This document shows, piece after piece, positions 1 to 10,460 of a DNA stretch of 64,000 bases; position 1 is the stretch's first letter, and the number at the start of each line of letters is the position of its first letter. A program made the translations under genes and the position numbers. Under the pieces are notes generated by a model. The model saw only the letters and a program-made list of their open reading frames with translations. It had not been told where the DNA came from and made no database searches. The stretch comes from Siphonodentalium dalli (Eukaryota > Mollusca > Scaphopoda > Gadilida > Siphonodentaliidae), in contig CP136064.1 in the NCBI GenBank assembly GCA_032622095.1, positions 213,354,205 to 213,418,204 on the forward strand, written 5' to 3'.

Positions 1-1400
1 TGATCTAATCTTCTGAATGTTTGTGGAGTGCTGAGTGGAGAAAGAGCAGCTAAAATATGAGACCATTGTATTCCAATTGAAATGCTGCCTGCTGAGCGCT
101 ATAGGGTTTTAAACATCCATCTTGGGGGGGAATCTATTAGTGGTATAATTTTATTTGTCTTGTCTCCTCTCTACGATGCAGGTGGTGCCCCAATGGCATA
201 CATCGATCATGCTGTAATTTAGGCATAAAAATGGAGGATCAAATGATGTTTTAATGACAGAAATTTCCATCTTAAAATTCATAAAATGTACAGACACTGA
301 TTACCAATGATCACCCACATTAGTTGCTGTCCTAATACAGTATCTTGTTTTGAGACGAATCTTTTTTTCTTTGTTTTTTTCAGTATAGACCATTCCAGAG
401 AGATCATTGCGGTATGTGGATGTTGTGATCCAGCGCCACTTGTTTTGATTTCACTAGACTTTATCAGTTACCCGATTCTCAATCACCAAACAAACTCTCT
501 CTCTTAAACCAAGAAGCTTTCGAATCATTATCTAATCTTCATAATGTTTGAGAAGGAAGAGCATCTAAAAATGAGACCATTGTATTCTGAATTTAAATCC
601 TGCCTGCTGAGCGCTATTATAAGTTTTCCACGTTCATTTTTGGGGGCAATGAGTTATTGGTATCATTTGATTTGTCGTGTCTCGTCTCTATGATGCAGGT
701 GGTGCCCCAATGGCATGCACCGCTCATGGTATATGGCCTATTTTTGATTTCAGTATAGACCATTCCAGAAAGATCACCGCGATATGGGGATGTTAATAAT
801 TGTGATCCAGGGCCACTTGTTTTCATTTCACTCGACTTTATCAGTTACCTGATTCTCAAACTCACTCTCATAAATGGAGCAGCTTTAGAATCATTATCTA
901 ATCTTCTGAATGTTTGTGGAGGAAGAAAAGCTAAAAATGAGACCAAAGTATTCCGAATTGAAATGCAGCCTGCTGAGCGCTATTATAAGTTTTCCAGGTC
1001 CATTTTGCGGTGAAATGAGTTATTGGTATCATTTGATTTGTCATGTCACATCTCTACGATGGCATGCATTGATCATGCTATATGGCCTATTTTTTATTTC
1101 AGTATAGACCATTCTAAAAAGATAATCGCGATATTTATATGTTGTGATCCATCGCCACTTGTTTTGATTTCACTAGACTTTATCAGTTACATGAATCTCA
1201 ATCTCCATACAAACTCACGCTCATAAATGGAGAAGCTTTAGAATCCATATATAATCTTCTGAATGTTTGTGAACCACATGCAGAGTGGAGAAAGAACAGC
1301 TTAAATTGAGACAGCCTCTATTCCAATTGACATGAGCCTGCTGAGCGCTATAGTATTCCACTTTCATTTTGGAGGAAATGAGTTTTGACGATTTGTCTCG
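1..1400. repeat. Tandem array, ~360-bp unit, four copies, cut by window start
   Basis: The word ATCTAATCTTCTGAATG (with small changes) recurs near 3, 530, 896 and 1251, each followed by GCTGCCTGCTGAGCGCTAT and then by GGTGGTGCCCCAATGGCAT. Spacings are about 366 and 355 bp for the inner copies; the first is about 525 bp because it carries roughly 165 bp of extra sequence around 225-385. Each unit also has a TTTCAG-TATAGACC junction that looks like a 3' splice site. Two units keep a short shared frame (IDHS-[RK]-[EK]-IIA...CCDP-x-PLVLISLDFIS), but the middle unit has stops, so I do not call it coding. The array probably extends left of the window. Confidence 0.8.
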
Positions 1401-1495
1401 ACTTGTTTCTACACTGTGGTTGATGCCATTAGTGGAGACATAAAATCAGAAGCAGTACATGAGGTCTCAGCACTCCGTCTCCACCGTCAACCGAT

Positions 1496-1606
1496 CAAGG
1501 CTGGATATAGTGTGTCTGACATTTGCAGAATGAGGTCCCCCAGAAGGTGAATTTAATGACGCTACCCTGCATAGTAGGCTAGCTTCACCAAATTCACCAT
1601 ACAACC
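1496..1606 (+). mobile_element. Family D hAT-like MITE, 5' part
   Basis: It starts CAAGGCTGGATATAGTGTG, the family D terminus, and runs into GCAGAATGAGGTCCCC and the first subterminal palindrome. The right terminus is missing and the palindrome's second arm breaks off near 1600. Confidence 0.65.
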
Positions 1607-1638
1607 TTCAGAAAGGAACACTTCCCCCACAAAAATAG

Positions 1639-2019
1639 GTGAATTTGTAGAGGCTGGTGAACGATTACAGAAGCTGGATACCCCACCTCCCCCCATGCTG
1701 AGTGACCCTGGGATTAATAACAGTAATGCTCTAAATATTCGACCCCTTAACAACAGCAGAATTATGGGTAACTTTTCAGGATTTAGTCAGAAATATGGCT
1801 TGTTGCCATTCATCGGAAAGCTCTCGGTGAGAGCTTTCCGATGAATGGCAACAAGCCATATTTCTGAGTAAATCCTGAAAAGTTACCCATAATTATGCTG
1901 TGGTTAAGGAGTCGATTACTTAGGGCATTATTGTACGTGAATTTGTATAGACGCTGGTGAACAGTTACAGAAGCTGGATACCCCACCTCCCCCCATGCTG
2001 AGTGACCCTGGGATTAATT
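1639..2019. repeat. ~80-bp direct repeat pair flanking T1
   Basis: The stretch 1639-1719 (GTGAATTTGTAGAGGCTGG ... GACCCTGGGATTAAT) is repeated at 1937-2019 with few changes. The T1 hairpin lies exactly between the two copies. Confidence 0.85.
1721..1933. mobile_element. Family T foldback MITE (T1), full length
   Basis: This 213-bp near-perfect inverted repeat has CAGTAATGC-type ends and a CTCTCGGTGAGAG centre. The arms carry the family blocks AGCAGAATTATGGGTAAC and ATATGGCTTGTTGCCATTC. Short CAGT...ACTG ends with TA flanks in sister copies fit the Tc1/mariner-pogo group; no transposase is present, so it would be mobilised in trans. Confidence 0.85.
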
Positions 2020-2541
2020 ACCCAAATGTACCATTATTGGTTCCTGAAACCACCATGGTTTTGCAAGAGAATATAATAAATATGATGGTGAATGTTACGA
2101 GACTCTGTTAAAGATATAACAAGTCTGCTTTAGTGTGAATGCCGGCTTGTTGTGGCCACAAGATGTGAAAATACACACGCCTCATTGCAAGCTTGCAGGG
2201 AAACCAAGGTTGCTCGTTAAACCTCCGAGTGCATAAAGAATAGTGATGGCAATCTGTCAGTGGTACATGACGTTAATTACAGCGTAAGCTGTGCATATTA
2301 GTGCACAATGTGCAGGATGCTGAGAGCCGCTATTAAGGACCATGCCAATAATTTCTATATCATATGCGAGATAATCTTACGGACCATCAAGCTCCATTAT
2401 TGAGCTCAAATTTGTTTCTCTGAAGTAGTTTACAGGCATCATGACTGTGATACGTGTAGATGAACTAACATATTGGATAAGGGATATATAATGTTCAATA
2501 CAAAGTAACATTAAGCTCTGGCTGAGCTAGGTGACCCATTA
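2020..2541. other. No gene seen; contains first copy of a duplicated segment
   Basis: The part 2243-2500 (TGATGGCAATCTGTCAG ... GACCATGCCAATAATTTC) reappears at 3304-4200, where it is split by a LINE tail and by T3. Otherwise nothing recognisable. Confidence 0.6.
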
Positions 2542-2855
2542 TTAACCCTTTGAGTGCCAGGGGCCGATCTCATCGGCCCTAAACCTATAAAATAAGTCTG
2601 TTAAAGAATATAAGAATAAATTATTAAAATTGTAAAAAATTGTAAAAAAAAAAAAAAAAAAAAAAATTGTTAGGCCAATGCATTCTCTTATATATATATG
2701 CGAGGCGACCTATGGTCGACTCGCATATATAAGAGAATGCATTCTCTTATATATATATGCGAGGCGACCTATGGTCGACTCGCATATATAAGAGAATGCA
2801 TTGGCACAGGGTATATGGGTTGATACAAAAATCGACCTGGCACTCAAAGGGTTAA
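2542..2855 (+). mobile_element. Family A piggyBac-like MITE (A1)
   Basis: Flanked by TTAA on both sides, with ends CCCTTTGAGTGCCAGG and CCTGGCACTCAAAGGG. TTAA target plus CCCTTT-type ends is the known signature of piggyBac-superfamily elements. Next to the left end is a small hairpin, GGCCGATCTCATCGGCC. A poly-A stretch of more than 20 bp follows, then the shared hairpin module (about 2673-2806), which here is duplicated in tandem with a ~62-bp period. Confidence 0.85.
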
Positions 2856-2936
2856 AGCCTCACAGAAATATAAGTCCCAGAAGATTATGTTCCCTTAATT
2901 TGAATTCAACATAAACTAGAAAACAGTTCTGAACCA

Positions 2937-3115
2937 CAGTAATGCCCTAAGTAATTGACTCCTTAACCACATCAGAATTATGGGTAACTTTTCAGGATTT
3001 AGTCAGAAATATGGCTTGTTGCCATTCATCGGAAAGCTCTCAATTCCGACTAAATTCTGAAAAGTTACCCATAATTATGCTGTGGTTAAGGAGTCAATTA
3101 TTTAGGGCATTACTG
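2937..3115. mobile_element. Family T foldback MITE (T2)
   Basis: CAGTAATGCCCTAAGTAAT at the left and its inverted copy at the right, followed by TA. The loop and inner right arm are shortened. Confidence 0.85.
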
Positions 3116-3308
3116 TAAGGGAGATAATTCATGGTTCAAATTTAGGTGACATGTTTTGGAGCAGAAAACAAAAACATCCTCTAAAATCTAAATTACTAGC
3201 CAAGCTGTACCTGCAATTATATGCAAACCACCAATTTGAAGATGTATACCTTCAGTTCTGGAAGATTTATATTTTAGTTTACAAATTTGTTATGAGTAGA
3301 ATTAAGTG

Positions 3309-3464
3309 ATGGCAATCTGTCAGACAGTGCAGTGTGTCGAGGCCTCTGTGTCCCGAGCATTATGGAATAGCCTCCCTGAAGACTTCATATTACGCATTCA
3401 AATTAGAAGAGAATACTCCAGATATTTAAAAGATTACTTTATAAGCGAACCTGAGTTATCATAA
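3309..3464 (+). pseudogene. LINE reverse-transcriptase C-terminal tail (relic)
   Basis: An open frame of 51 codons ending in TAA contains SRALWNSLPEDF, followed by ~15 residues to YLKDYFI. The motif (R)A-x-LWNSLP ... F/Y-L-K-x-x-L/Y-F is the well-known C-terminal end of non-LTR reverse transcriptases of the CR1/L2/RTE kind. Only this tail remains, as expected for a 5'-truncated insertion; everything upstream of about 3324 belongs to the target sequence. No catalytic reverse-transcriptase motif is present, so it is dead. The assignment rests on the motif; the clade is not certain. Confidence 0.65.
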
Positions 3465-3848
3465 AATAAATAAATCTGTATTAATGACTTTCTATATACA
3501 TGTAATTCAAATTTGTGAAAGAATAATCCAAACTATCTCATATTTTAACCTAAATCAAATGAGGTCGACTGATTGTACAGTCACATCCTTATAATTTAAT
3601 TAAACTATATTAAACTGTTTATGAATTTAAATTAAAGAATTTGCTCCTACCCCCCCCCCCCCAAATCTACAACTCTCTCCCCATTTTCATTTTCTCTTGC
3701 ACTACATGTAGTTTATATTCTTTATTATAATTATTATAGGGCTCTGGCATACCGGTATAAGCCATGTATGTTTTCCACAGAGCCCCATTGTTATAATGTA
3801 ATATATATTATGATTATCAAATAAAATCACTGGAGTTTGAGTTTTGAG
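3324..3848 (+). mobile_element. 5'-truncated LINE insertion with 3' UTR
   Basis: It begins inside the reverse-transcriptase tail and continues through a 3' UTR with a C-run (about 3650) and a stem-loop, GGGCTCTGG ... CCACAGAGCCC (about 3739-3786). It ends near a short TTTGAGT repeat. The boundaries are set by comparison with 2243-2290, where the same flanks (CTGTCAG and TGGTAC) are joined without the insert. Confidence 0.7.
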
Positions 3849-3956
3849 TGGTACGTACCTGACATTAATTACGGCCTAAGTGGTGCATATTGGTGCACAA
3901 TGTGCAGGATACGTAGAGCTGCTATTAAGGACCATGCCAATAATTTCTATATCATA

Positions 3957-4119
3957 CAGTAATGCCCTAAGTAATCGACTCCATAACCACAGCAGAATTA
4001 TGGGTAACTTTTCAGGATTTAGTCGGAAATATGGCTTGTTGCCATATTTCCGACTAAATCCTGAAAAGTTACCCATAATTCTGCTGTGGTTATGGAGTCG
4101 ATTAATTAGGGCATTACTG
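3957..4119. mobile_element. Family T foldback MITE (T3)
   Basis: TA-flanked, CAGTAATGCCC ends. The arms share the private change CTCCATAACC (usual CTCCTTAACC), mirrored as GGTTATGGAG. The central loop is short. Confidence 0.9.
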
Positions 4120-4305
4120 TAGTTTACAAGATCCTTCGTACAGACGAACTAACAGGTTGGATATTAAAGGGATTTATTATCTTCAATACTAACATTAATC
4201 ATAGAATAATTTCATACTTGTCGCATCTTAACAGCAAAAATATCTGTCAAATTTGCCCATACAAACGATCACAAATCTGTACCGGTACTTATTTGGAATC
4301 GAACT

Positions 4306-4450
4306 AGATCATGCCATAAATCTCTACTCTGGCTAACGCCTGTAGAGATCATATCTCACCAGTACAAAACCTGGGAATTTTTTGATGTTGTGACAGGGAA
4401 GTGTATAACATTGAAAAAAACAGTGCAGGTAATATATTTCTGAGTTATTA
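4306..4450 (+). repeat. E repeat (terminal arm of E/F element)
   Basis: GATCATGCCATAAATCTCTAC ... CAGTACAAAACCTGGGAA ... AGGTAATATATTTCT. Related copies lie at 10461-10620, 11045-11167 (inverted), 59528-59665 and 60551-60690. It is the left arm of the element whose interior (F) resumes after B1. Confidence 0.75.
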
Positions 4451-4458
4451 CCTATTCC

Positions 4459-4857
4459 TTAACCCTTTACCCAACAGAAAGGCCTTGTGCCAATGCATTC
4501 TCTTATATATGCGAGTCGACCATAGGTCGCCTCGCATATATAAGAGAATGCATTGGCTTAACACATTAAAATTATAAAATTGTTAAAGAATGTAAGAAAA
4601 AATGGTAAAAAGTGTTAAAAAAAGATTTTTTTTAGGCCAATGCATTCTCTTATATATGCGAGGCGACCTATGGTCGACTCGCATATATAAGAGAATGCAT
4701 TGGCACAGGGCATAACTGTAACTATCATAATGTGGTCAAGGAGCCGGTTCCAATGATATCCATATTTGTATGGTTCTATTGAGACAGACCGAAGATATTT
4801 TAGGCTGTTGAAGCTTTATTTGGCCGGTTTTGGCCGGTTTGTTGGGTAAAGGGTTAA
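4459..4857 (+). mobile_element. Family B piggyBac-like MITE (B1)
   Basis: TTAA-flanked, with CCCTTTACCCAACA and its inverse TGTTGGGTAAAGGG at the ends, 399 bp. It carries two copies of the shared hairpin in opposite orientation, separated by an A/T-rich spacer, and a unique arm with AGACAGACCGAAGATATTTT. A small TTTGGCCGG duplication sits near the right end. It is inserted in the E/F element. Confidence 0.9.
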
Positions 4858-5330
4858 AGACATATTATGGACTTGCTCGGGTTAATGAAACTGATCAGTT
4901 AATATTCAGGCCGTACCACTCCATAGAAACCATCGTTGGAACTTAATGCTCAATTGTAAATATTTACTACTCTATTCGGGATGCATCTATCGGCGATAAA
5001 TTAATTAAAACTATTTCGCAATCAAGAGTCACTGCATTTAATTAATATATAAGAATGACGATGTGTGTTGTCTATTTGGATATAGTATTTGTAAAAATAA
5101 CTACTTTGAACAAGATTATACTCCATTTCTATTTGATCACCCTACCGGAGTGTTTCACATCACTTTAATAATGTACTTCACTGTAGGTGAAGGCCCCCAA
5201 CTTGAAATTACACGATTTAAGTGATTTTGTGAGAGATTTTGGTTTGTGTCGCTAACAATTATAAAAATTTACCGTGTAATTAATTCAACGTTTATTGCGA
5301 TATCTGCTCACAAAAGTCATAGATAAGCAT
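4858..5330 (+). repeat. F repeat (interior of E/F element)
   Basis: Shares long stretches with 23100-23530 (for example AATATATAAGAATGACGATG and GTGTTTCACATCACTTTAAT) and with the inverted 10624-10820. No coding frame is visible. Confidence 0.75.
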
Positions 5331-5397
5331 GCAAAGTTACCCATAATTCTGCTGTGGTTAATGAGTTGATTATTTAAGGCATTACTATAGTTCACCA
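5331..5397. mobile_element. Family T fragment (T17), right arm only
   Basis: AAAGTTACCCATAATTCTGC through GGCATTACTA followed by TA. The left arm is absent. Confidence 0.7.
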
Positions 5398-6207
5398 AGG
5401 GTGGCAGATGCAGTGATGTGCAAAGGGAAAAAGCTTGAGAAGAAATTTTCTGAATGTAAATTATACATTTGTACAAGTCAGTGGAAGGCAAGAAAGATTG
5501 GTGCCCCTACATAAACCCTGGCTCTGTGGACTCTGTAGATCACAGTCAATGACCCCCTCCCAACAAAGGCCATATAATGGTACCCCTGGTTAAACAATAA
5601 ACATTTGAAATCATTGATGGCACCCTGATTGTCTTTGATGTCAGACATTCAGACACATTATTTAGCTTAGCACAGTGTTATAACAAGTGGTGATACTATA
5701 AATTCCTGGCCAATAAATCCCAGAGGTGATAAGCAGGTGTCAACAATCCCCTATAAATACCTGATAAATACAAGAATTTATCCACAACTCTTTCCTCACC
5801 AATAGATGCTAATTAGCAAGGATTGATACCTGTTAATCATCATGTGTACTACTGATGTTCTCTATCTGGGTGAGCATATGAGGATCTTGTTTCTGTAGGT
5901 TATTAGGTTAAAGATGTGGATGGCTTTCCTGATGGGTATCGCTGTTAAAAAAAAGTCTCAACAGCTTTTGTTCTTATAGCAATAATAAATATTGCATAAA
6001 TAGCACGTTATTGTCAAGATCATGCACCTTGTTTAATAGTAAACAAAAGCCATATTATGATACCAGACAGTGAGTTACTGGTAAGAGTGTGCAATATGCA
6101 AAACACTCAGCACTGGGGAGACCCCACTAAGCTACAATATTGAACTGGTGAAAGTATTATTAAGTAACATGTTAATGTTGTCAGTGGGTTTGTAAACCAA
6201 TTATTAA
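5398..6207. other. No feature recognised
   Basis: AT-rich sequence without a long frame, a repeat found elsewhere in the window, or an RNA gene signature. Confidence 0.5.
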
Positions 6208-6556
6208 ACTAGAGGTGGGACTGTCCCAATGGGAGTAAGGATACCCCCGCAGTGCAATTGGGCTACATTAAGGGTAGCCATTTTAACATATTTGTTGTTT
6301 TTTTTTAAATAGAAAATTCTGGTTGTTGCAAAATAAATTCTAAGTCGAAAAAAAAAAGGCAATAACTCCACTAAACAAAGATAGATCAAGCTCATAATGG
6401 CAGGTGCACAGGTTCCCATGGTAATAAATATTTGTGCCAAGTTTAAAAAAAATTGACAGAAAAATGTAGGAAAAAAGCTCGGACAAATTTGAGACCACGG
6501 ACAGATGGACAGACAAGCTGATTCATATATACACCCCTGATAACTTGGGGGGTATA
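6208..6556 (+). repeat. Interspersed repeat family I, copy 1
   Basis: Begins ACTAGAGGTGGGACT, includes GCAGGTGCACAGGTTCCCAT and AAGCTCGGACAAA, and ends with ACAGATGGACAGACAAG and a TATACACCCC tail. The same order is found at 13133-13590. Confidence 0.7.
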
Positions 6557-7350
6557 ATTAGTGTCGTAAGATGAAAAATTACCCAGTAAACTGGGTATCC
6601 ATGTACTCAAAACTCAGTGACATCATTGGCGCTATATGAAGAACTTCGCAAGTACAACTGTACTGTGCAGGTCAAATCGAGAACTGCATGTCAACAAGAT
6701 ATACAGAAGTGCACAAATAAGATTTAAGTTAGATATTTACAATGCATATTAGTGAAGTAAATGAGTCATCTACACCCAATATGGTGTAATTTACACTTCC
6801 CAGATCATTCTGTTCAGATGGATTGCATTATTTTACAGGATGTACGTGGCCAATGTGGGTTATTTACCGCATGCGGGTCTGCATATGGTAATTTCAGCCA
6901 TTAATTCCATTCGATGGTATAGTGTGAATAGATAATGGGTGATTTAAAGATAGATAATCAAAAACGAAACCCAGAAATACATGTAGTTGATAGTTAAGAC
7001 ACTCAGTATTTTAGTTATCACAATAGAGATGTGTATAAATGAAAAGGAAATCTTACAATCAGATTAAATTCATTCATTAACACGTACAGTCCCACACCAT
7101 GAATACCTACCACCGAAAACAATTAACGGCTGAAATGCCCAAATACAGACCCACATGTGGTATAAAACCCACATAAGTAAAAAGTGCAAAAGGTACAGAT
7201 TCATGGGTACAAAATAATAAATTTGAGACTGAGAAAACAGAGGAGGTTCTGTCACATTAGCAAGGGTGCTGGAAGCATCAGGGGGCATGCAGCTTTTAGA
7301 AGGCAAGCATAAATGCCAATCTTTAGAAAAAATGTCAGTATAATACAGGG
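6557..7350. other. No feature recognised
   Basis: No supported gene or repeat. The 78-residue minus-strand frame at 7070-7306 has no recognisable domain. Confidence 0.5.
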
Positions 7351-7449
7351 ACTTAGAGACTCCCTATGGGAGATTCGCATATATAAGAGAATGCACTGGC
7401 ACAGGATCCTTAATGCTGCACTAGCACAGCTCCCATCACGAAAGGGTTA
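7351..7449 (-). mobile_element. Family C piggyBac-like MITE, one half (C1)
   Basis: The second half of a shared hairpin, then GCACTGGCACAGGATCC and CACAGCTCCCATCACGAAAGGG-TTAA (the family C end). The other terminus is missing. Confidence 0.75.
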
Positions 7450-7565
7450 AATGTCATGTGTAACTTTGTAGCCAACATTAGTTTGTTTTTTTTCACGGCC
7501 AGTTTATTAACTGGAATATCAGATACAGAATAGAGATTGGTGATCAAATTTGATGTACCTGGAGA

Positions 7566-7858
7566 TAAGGGTGTCTGTCATTTGCAGAATGAGGTCCCCA
7601 GAGGGTAAATTAGGTGATGTTTGGGAACTTCAGGGTGTCTGTCATTTGCAGAATGAGGTCCCCAGAGGGTAAATTAGGTGATGTTTGGGAACTTCAATCT
7701 GATTCCATGTCTCCCATATCAGATGAGGCCATGCAGAACGAGGTCCTAAGAGGGTAAATTTGGTGATGCTACCCCACTATACAGGATATATAGTGTCACT
7801 GAAATCACCCTCTGGGGACCTCATTCTGCAAATGTCAGGCACTCTAAACTCAGGCATG
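7566..7858 (+). mobile_element. Family D hAT-like MITE (D2) with 8-bp TSD
   Basis: Flanked by CCTGGAGA at 7558-7565 and 7859-7866, an 8-bp target duplication as in hAT elements. Both ends lead into the GCAGAATGAGGTCC palindromes. The left end is short by about 12 bp, and a 64-bp segment (from 7569) is repeated in tandem. Confidence 0.75.
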
Positions 7859-7866
7859 CCTGGAGA

Positions 7867-8560
7867 GGTTTATACCCTACATGGGGTGTGATACATGGTA
7901 ATTAAGGTGCTAACATATCCCAGAGACAACAGGTCGAGATCATCTGCCCATCACTACACCTGTTACCACAACTGATGCGGCAAATTAACCTTTTATACCA
8001 GGTAATAAAATGCAGAAGTATAGGGATTAAGTTGTGTATGAATAGGAACAGCATGATATCCTAAACTGTGAAAGCAAGTCTACTATGTTATCCCATCAGA
8101 CTAGCATACACCAGTCACATGGCTCACCTGATTTTTATGACTGATATATGTACACAGCCATTCAGTTAAAAGTTTTAGGGCTCTTGCAGCTGTTAAGCCA
8201 CTAAAGCCAGTCTAAGTTAACAGCAGACCCACATATAAATAATGTGTCTGATTACTTGTCATAGACTTTCTATTTTCCACATCAGTACTGCCAATCAGAA
8301 CTCACTATTAGTAGCACCAAGATAACATTGTCCAATGTGATGTAATTTGGGGGGAAACCAGAAGTGTTCAGAGAAATGAAAAGTTGGCAGGAAGACTGGA
8401 TCAGTATCAGTTTAACTGAGTGTATGTGCAGACTGCTGCTAAGCCACATCATGTTGTTATTTTTAGTGATGGACGCTAGAGAGGGTTACTAACACTTTGA
8501 AAGTTTGCCACTGCATGCAGACGCTGCTGACAACGGTCAACTTGCACAAATGTGTGTACC
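7867..8560. other. No feature recognised
   Basis: No frame, RNA signature or repeat identified. Confidence 0.5.
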
Positions 8561-8850
8561 TGGACTCGAAATATGGTGCCTGAATTTGGCAGAATGAAGT
8601 CGCCAGAGGGTGAATTTTGTGATGCTATCCAGCACAGCGGACTATCATCACTAAATTCACCCTCTGGAGACCTCGTTCTGCTTAGGCCTCATCTTCTCTG
8701 AAAGTATCTTTATTATCAAATCAAAAAGTTTTTTTAAAAATGTCTTGAAAGTTTATTTTTATTTTTTAGTTTAGTTTTTCCATATCCCCGAATTGGCAGA
8801 AAACACAATGCATAATCGAGGTGCCCAATGGGTGCACATCAATTGAATTT
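8561..8850 (+). mobile_element. Family D MITE, left two thirds (D3)
   Basis: Left terminus GGACTCGAAATATGGTGCC, first palindrome (about 8591-8690), then the family interior with TTTTTAGTTTAGTTTTTCC and CATAATCGAGGTGCCC. The right palindrome is gone. Confidence 0.7.
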
Positions 8851-8889
8851 TTCCACATATCAAAGTTGGAAATTTGAAAGTTGATTCCC

Positions 8890-8990
8890 ACTCATTCATT
8901 TATAGGGATGTTAATATAATAAGTTCAGCCTATTATAGGTTGTTTGTTGAACTTATCAGCTAACTATCCCTACAAATGAATGGGAATGAA
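8890..8990. repeat. Imperfect inverted repeat, possible family G relic
   Basis: ATTCATTTATAGGGAT and ATCCCTACAAATGAAT face each other, with ATAAGTTCA and TGAACTTAT nested inside. The AAGTTCA...TGAACTT core resembles the hairpin of G2. Confidence 0.5.
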
Positions 8991-9075
8991 GTATTATTTA
9001 CTCATCAGTTAATTTTCGGATTATCAAACTCAGGTTAATTGGGGATAATCGACATATAGAATATCATTCTGCATA

Positions 9076-9240
9076 CAGTAATGCCCTAAGTAATCGACTC
9101 CTTAACCACAGCAGAATTATGGGTAACTTTTCAGGGAGAGCTTTCCGATGAATGGCAACAAGCCATATTTCCGACTAAATCCTGAATAATTACCCATAAT
9201 TCTGCTGTGGTTAAGAAGTCGATTACTTAGGGCATTACTG
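9076..9240. mobile_element. Family T foldback MITE (T4), left arm shortened
   Basis: TA-flanked CAGTAATGCCC ends. The left inner arm (from the ATTTAGTCGG block to the loop) is deleted while the right arm is complete. Confidence 0.85.
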
Positions 9241-9870
9241 TATATGATATCTCTGAATTTCAATTCATGCATTCAACTTGAGATTAAAAAAATTCCACGT
9301 TTTTAATCTATTCAAGATTAAACTGTGACAAAAACTCAAAATAACCGCAATTTATATTTGTCTTCCAGTGAAAGTTCATTGTGAAAATAAAAACATGATT
9401 TCTTTTGATCAGATGTCTTTTAAGCCAAAAATAGCAGTCATGTAGATAAACATAAGTATTTGAATGGATTTCGAGTGGAAGGATATAGCTGGCAGACCCT
9501 GTTTATTACCCCCTTTATAGAGACTTTATAGAGTGTGTCTATAGGTCCTGATGATAAAAGCATGATTAGAACAAGCAGTTAAACAGCGGGAAGCAACAGG
9601 TGTCAAGTGTTTTAGCTGTGTATACCTGCCTACTATCATGGCAGATTGCATAAATTTAGACAAGATCCAGAGGGCCAGCTTGATTTTTATGGATTATGGC
9701 ACATGGGGCCCAGGGGTATATGCCACACTTGAATGTGTAGACAAACGGTGTAATATTCAAAACAAACAGCAGTTGATAAGTGTACTCATTGTAAGTATGT
9801 TGTACTGACAGCAGAGTACATTATATGAGGCTGTCAGTGCAGTATAAATAATGCACAGTACTTCATGGCC
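9241..9870. other. No feature recognised
   Basis: AT-rich, no supported feature. Confidence 0.5.
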
Positions 9871-10259
9871 TTAACCCTTTACCCAACAAAACGCCAAAAC
9901 CGGCCAAATAAAGCTTCAACAGTCTAAAATATCTTCGGTCTGTCTCAATAGAACCATACAAATATGGATATCATTGGAACCGGCTCATTGACCACATTGT
10001 GATGGTTACAGTTATGCCCTGTGCCAATGCATTCTCTTATATATGCGAGTCGACCATAGGTCGCCTCGCATATATAAGAGAATGCATTGGCCTAAAAAAA
10101 AAAAAAATTTAACATTTTTTCTTACATTCTTTAACAATTTTATAATTTTTAATGTGTTAAGCCAATGCATTCTCTTATATATGCGAGGCGACCTATGGTC
10201 GACTCGCATATATAAGAGAATGCATTGGCACAGGGCCGTTCTGTTGGGTAAAGGGTTAA
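9871..10259 (-). mobile_element. Family B piggyBac-like MITE (B2)
   Basis: TTAA both sides, CCCTTTACCCAACA ends, 389 bp, opposite orientation to B1. The two hairpins (10023-10090 and 10163-10230) are reverse complements of each other, spaced by T-rich sequence. Confidence 0.9.
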
Positions 10260-10460
10260 GAGCTTCAATGATCTAGTTCCTTTGACAGTACAGAAGAGGC
10301 TCAGTCTGTCACCTGTCCATATGTCTCGTTAGCAGGGGCTGCAGAAGCACTGATGGGTAAATGGTGGCAAATGCATGTGCAGCAATGAATCATGGACTTG
10401 ACAGTACACCCTGGGCTTAACCTACCACATTTCCATGTCTCTTTGGCAGTGGTGGCAGTA

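Noticed and set aside
3876-4122. Opposed frames at 3876-4076 and 3880-4122 with near-identical peptides
   Set aside because: Both read the two arms of the T3 hairpin; the likeness is a palindrome effect.
10012-10276. Opposed frames sharing MRVDHRSPRIYKRMHW and CILLYMRGDLWSTRIYKRMHW
   Set aside because: These peptides recur wherever the shared hairpin occurs (also 14767, 23689, 58045); they are translations of the palindrome, not a protein family.
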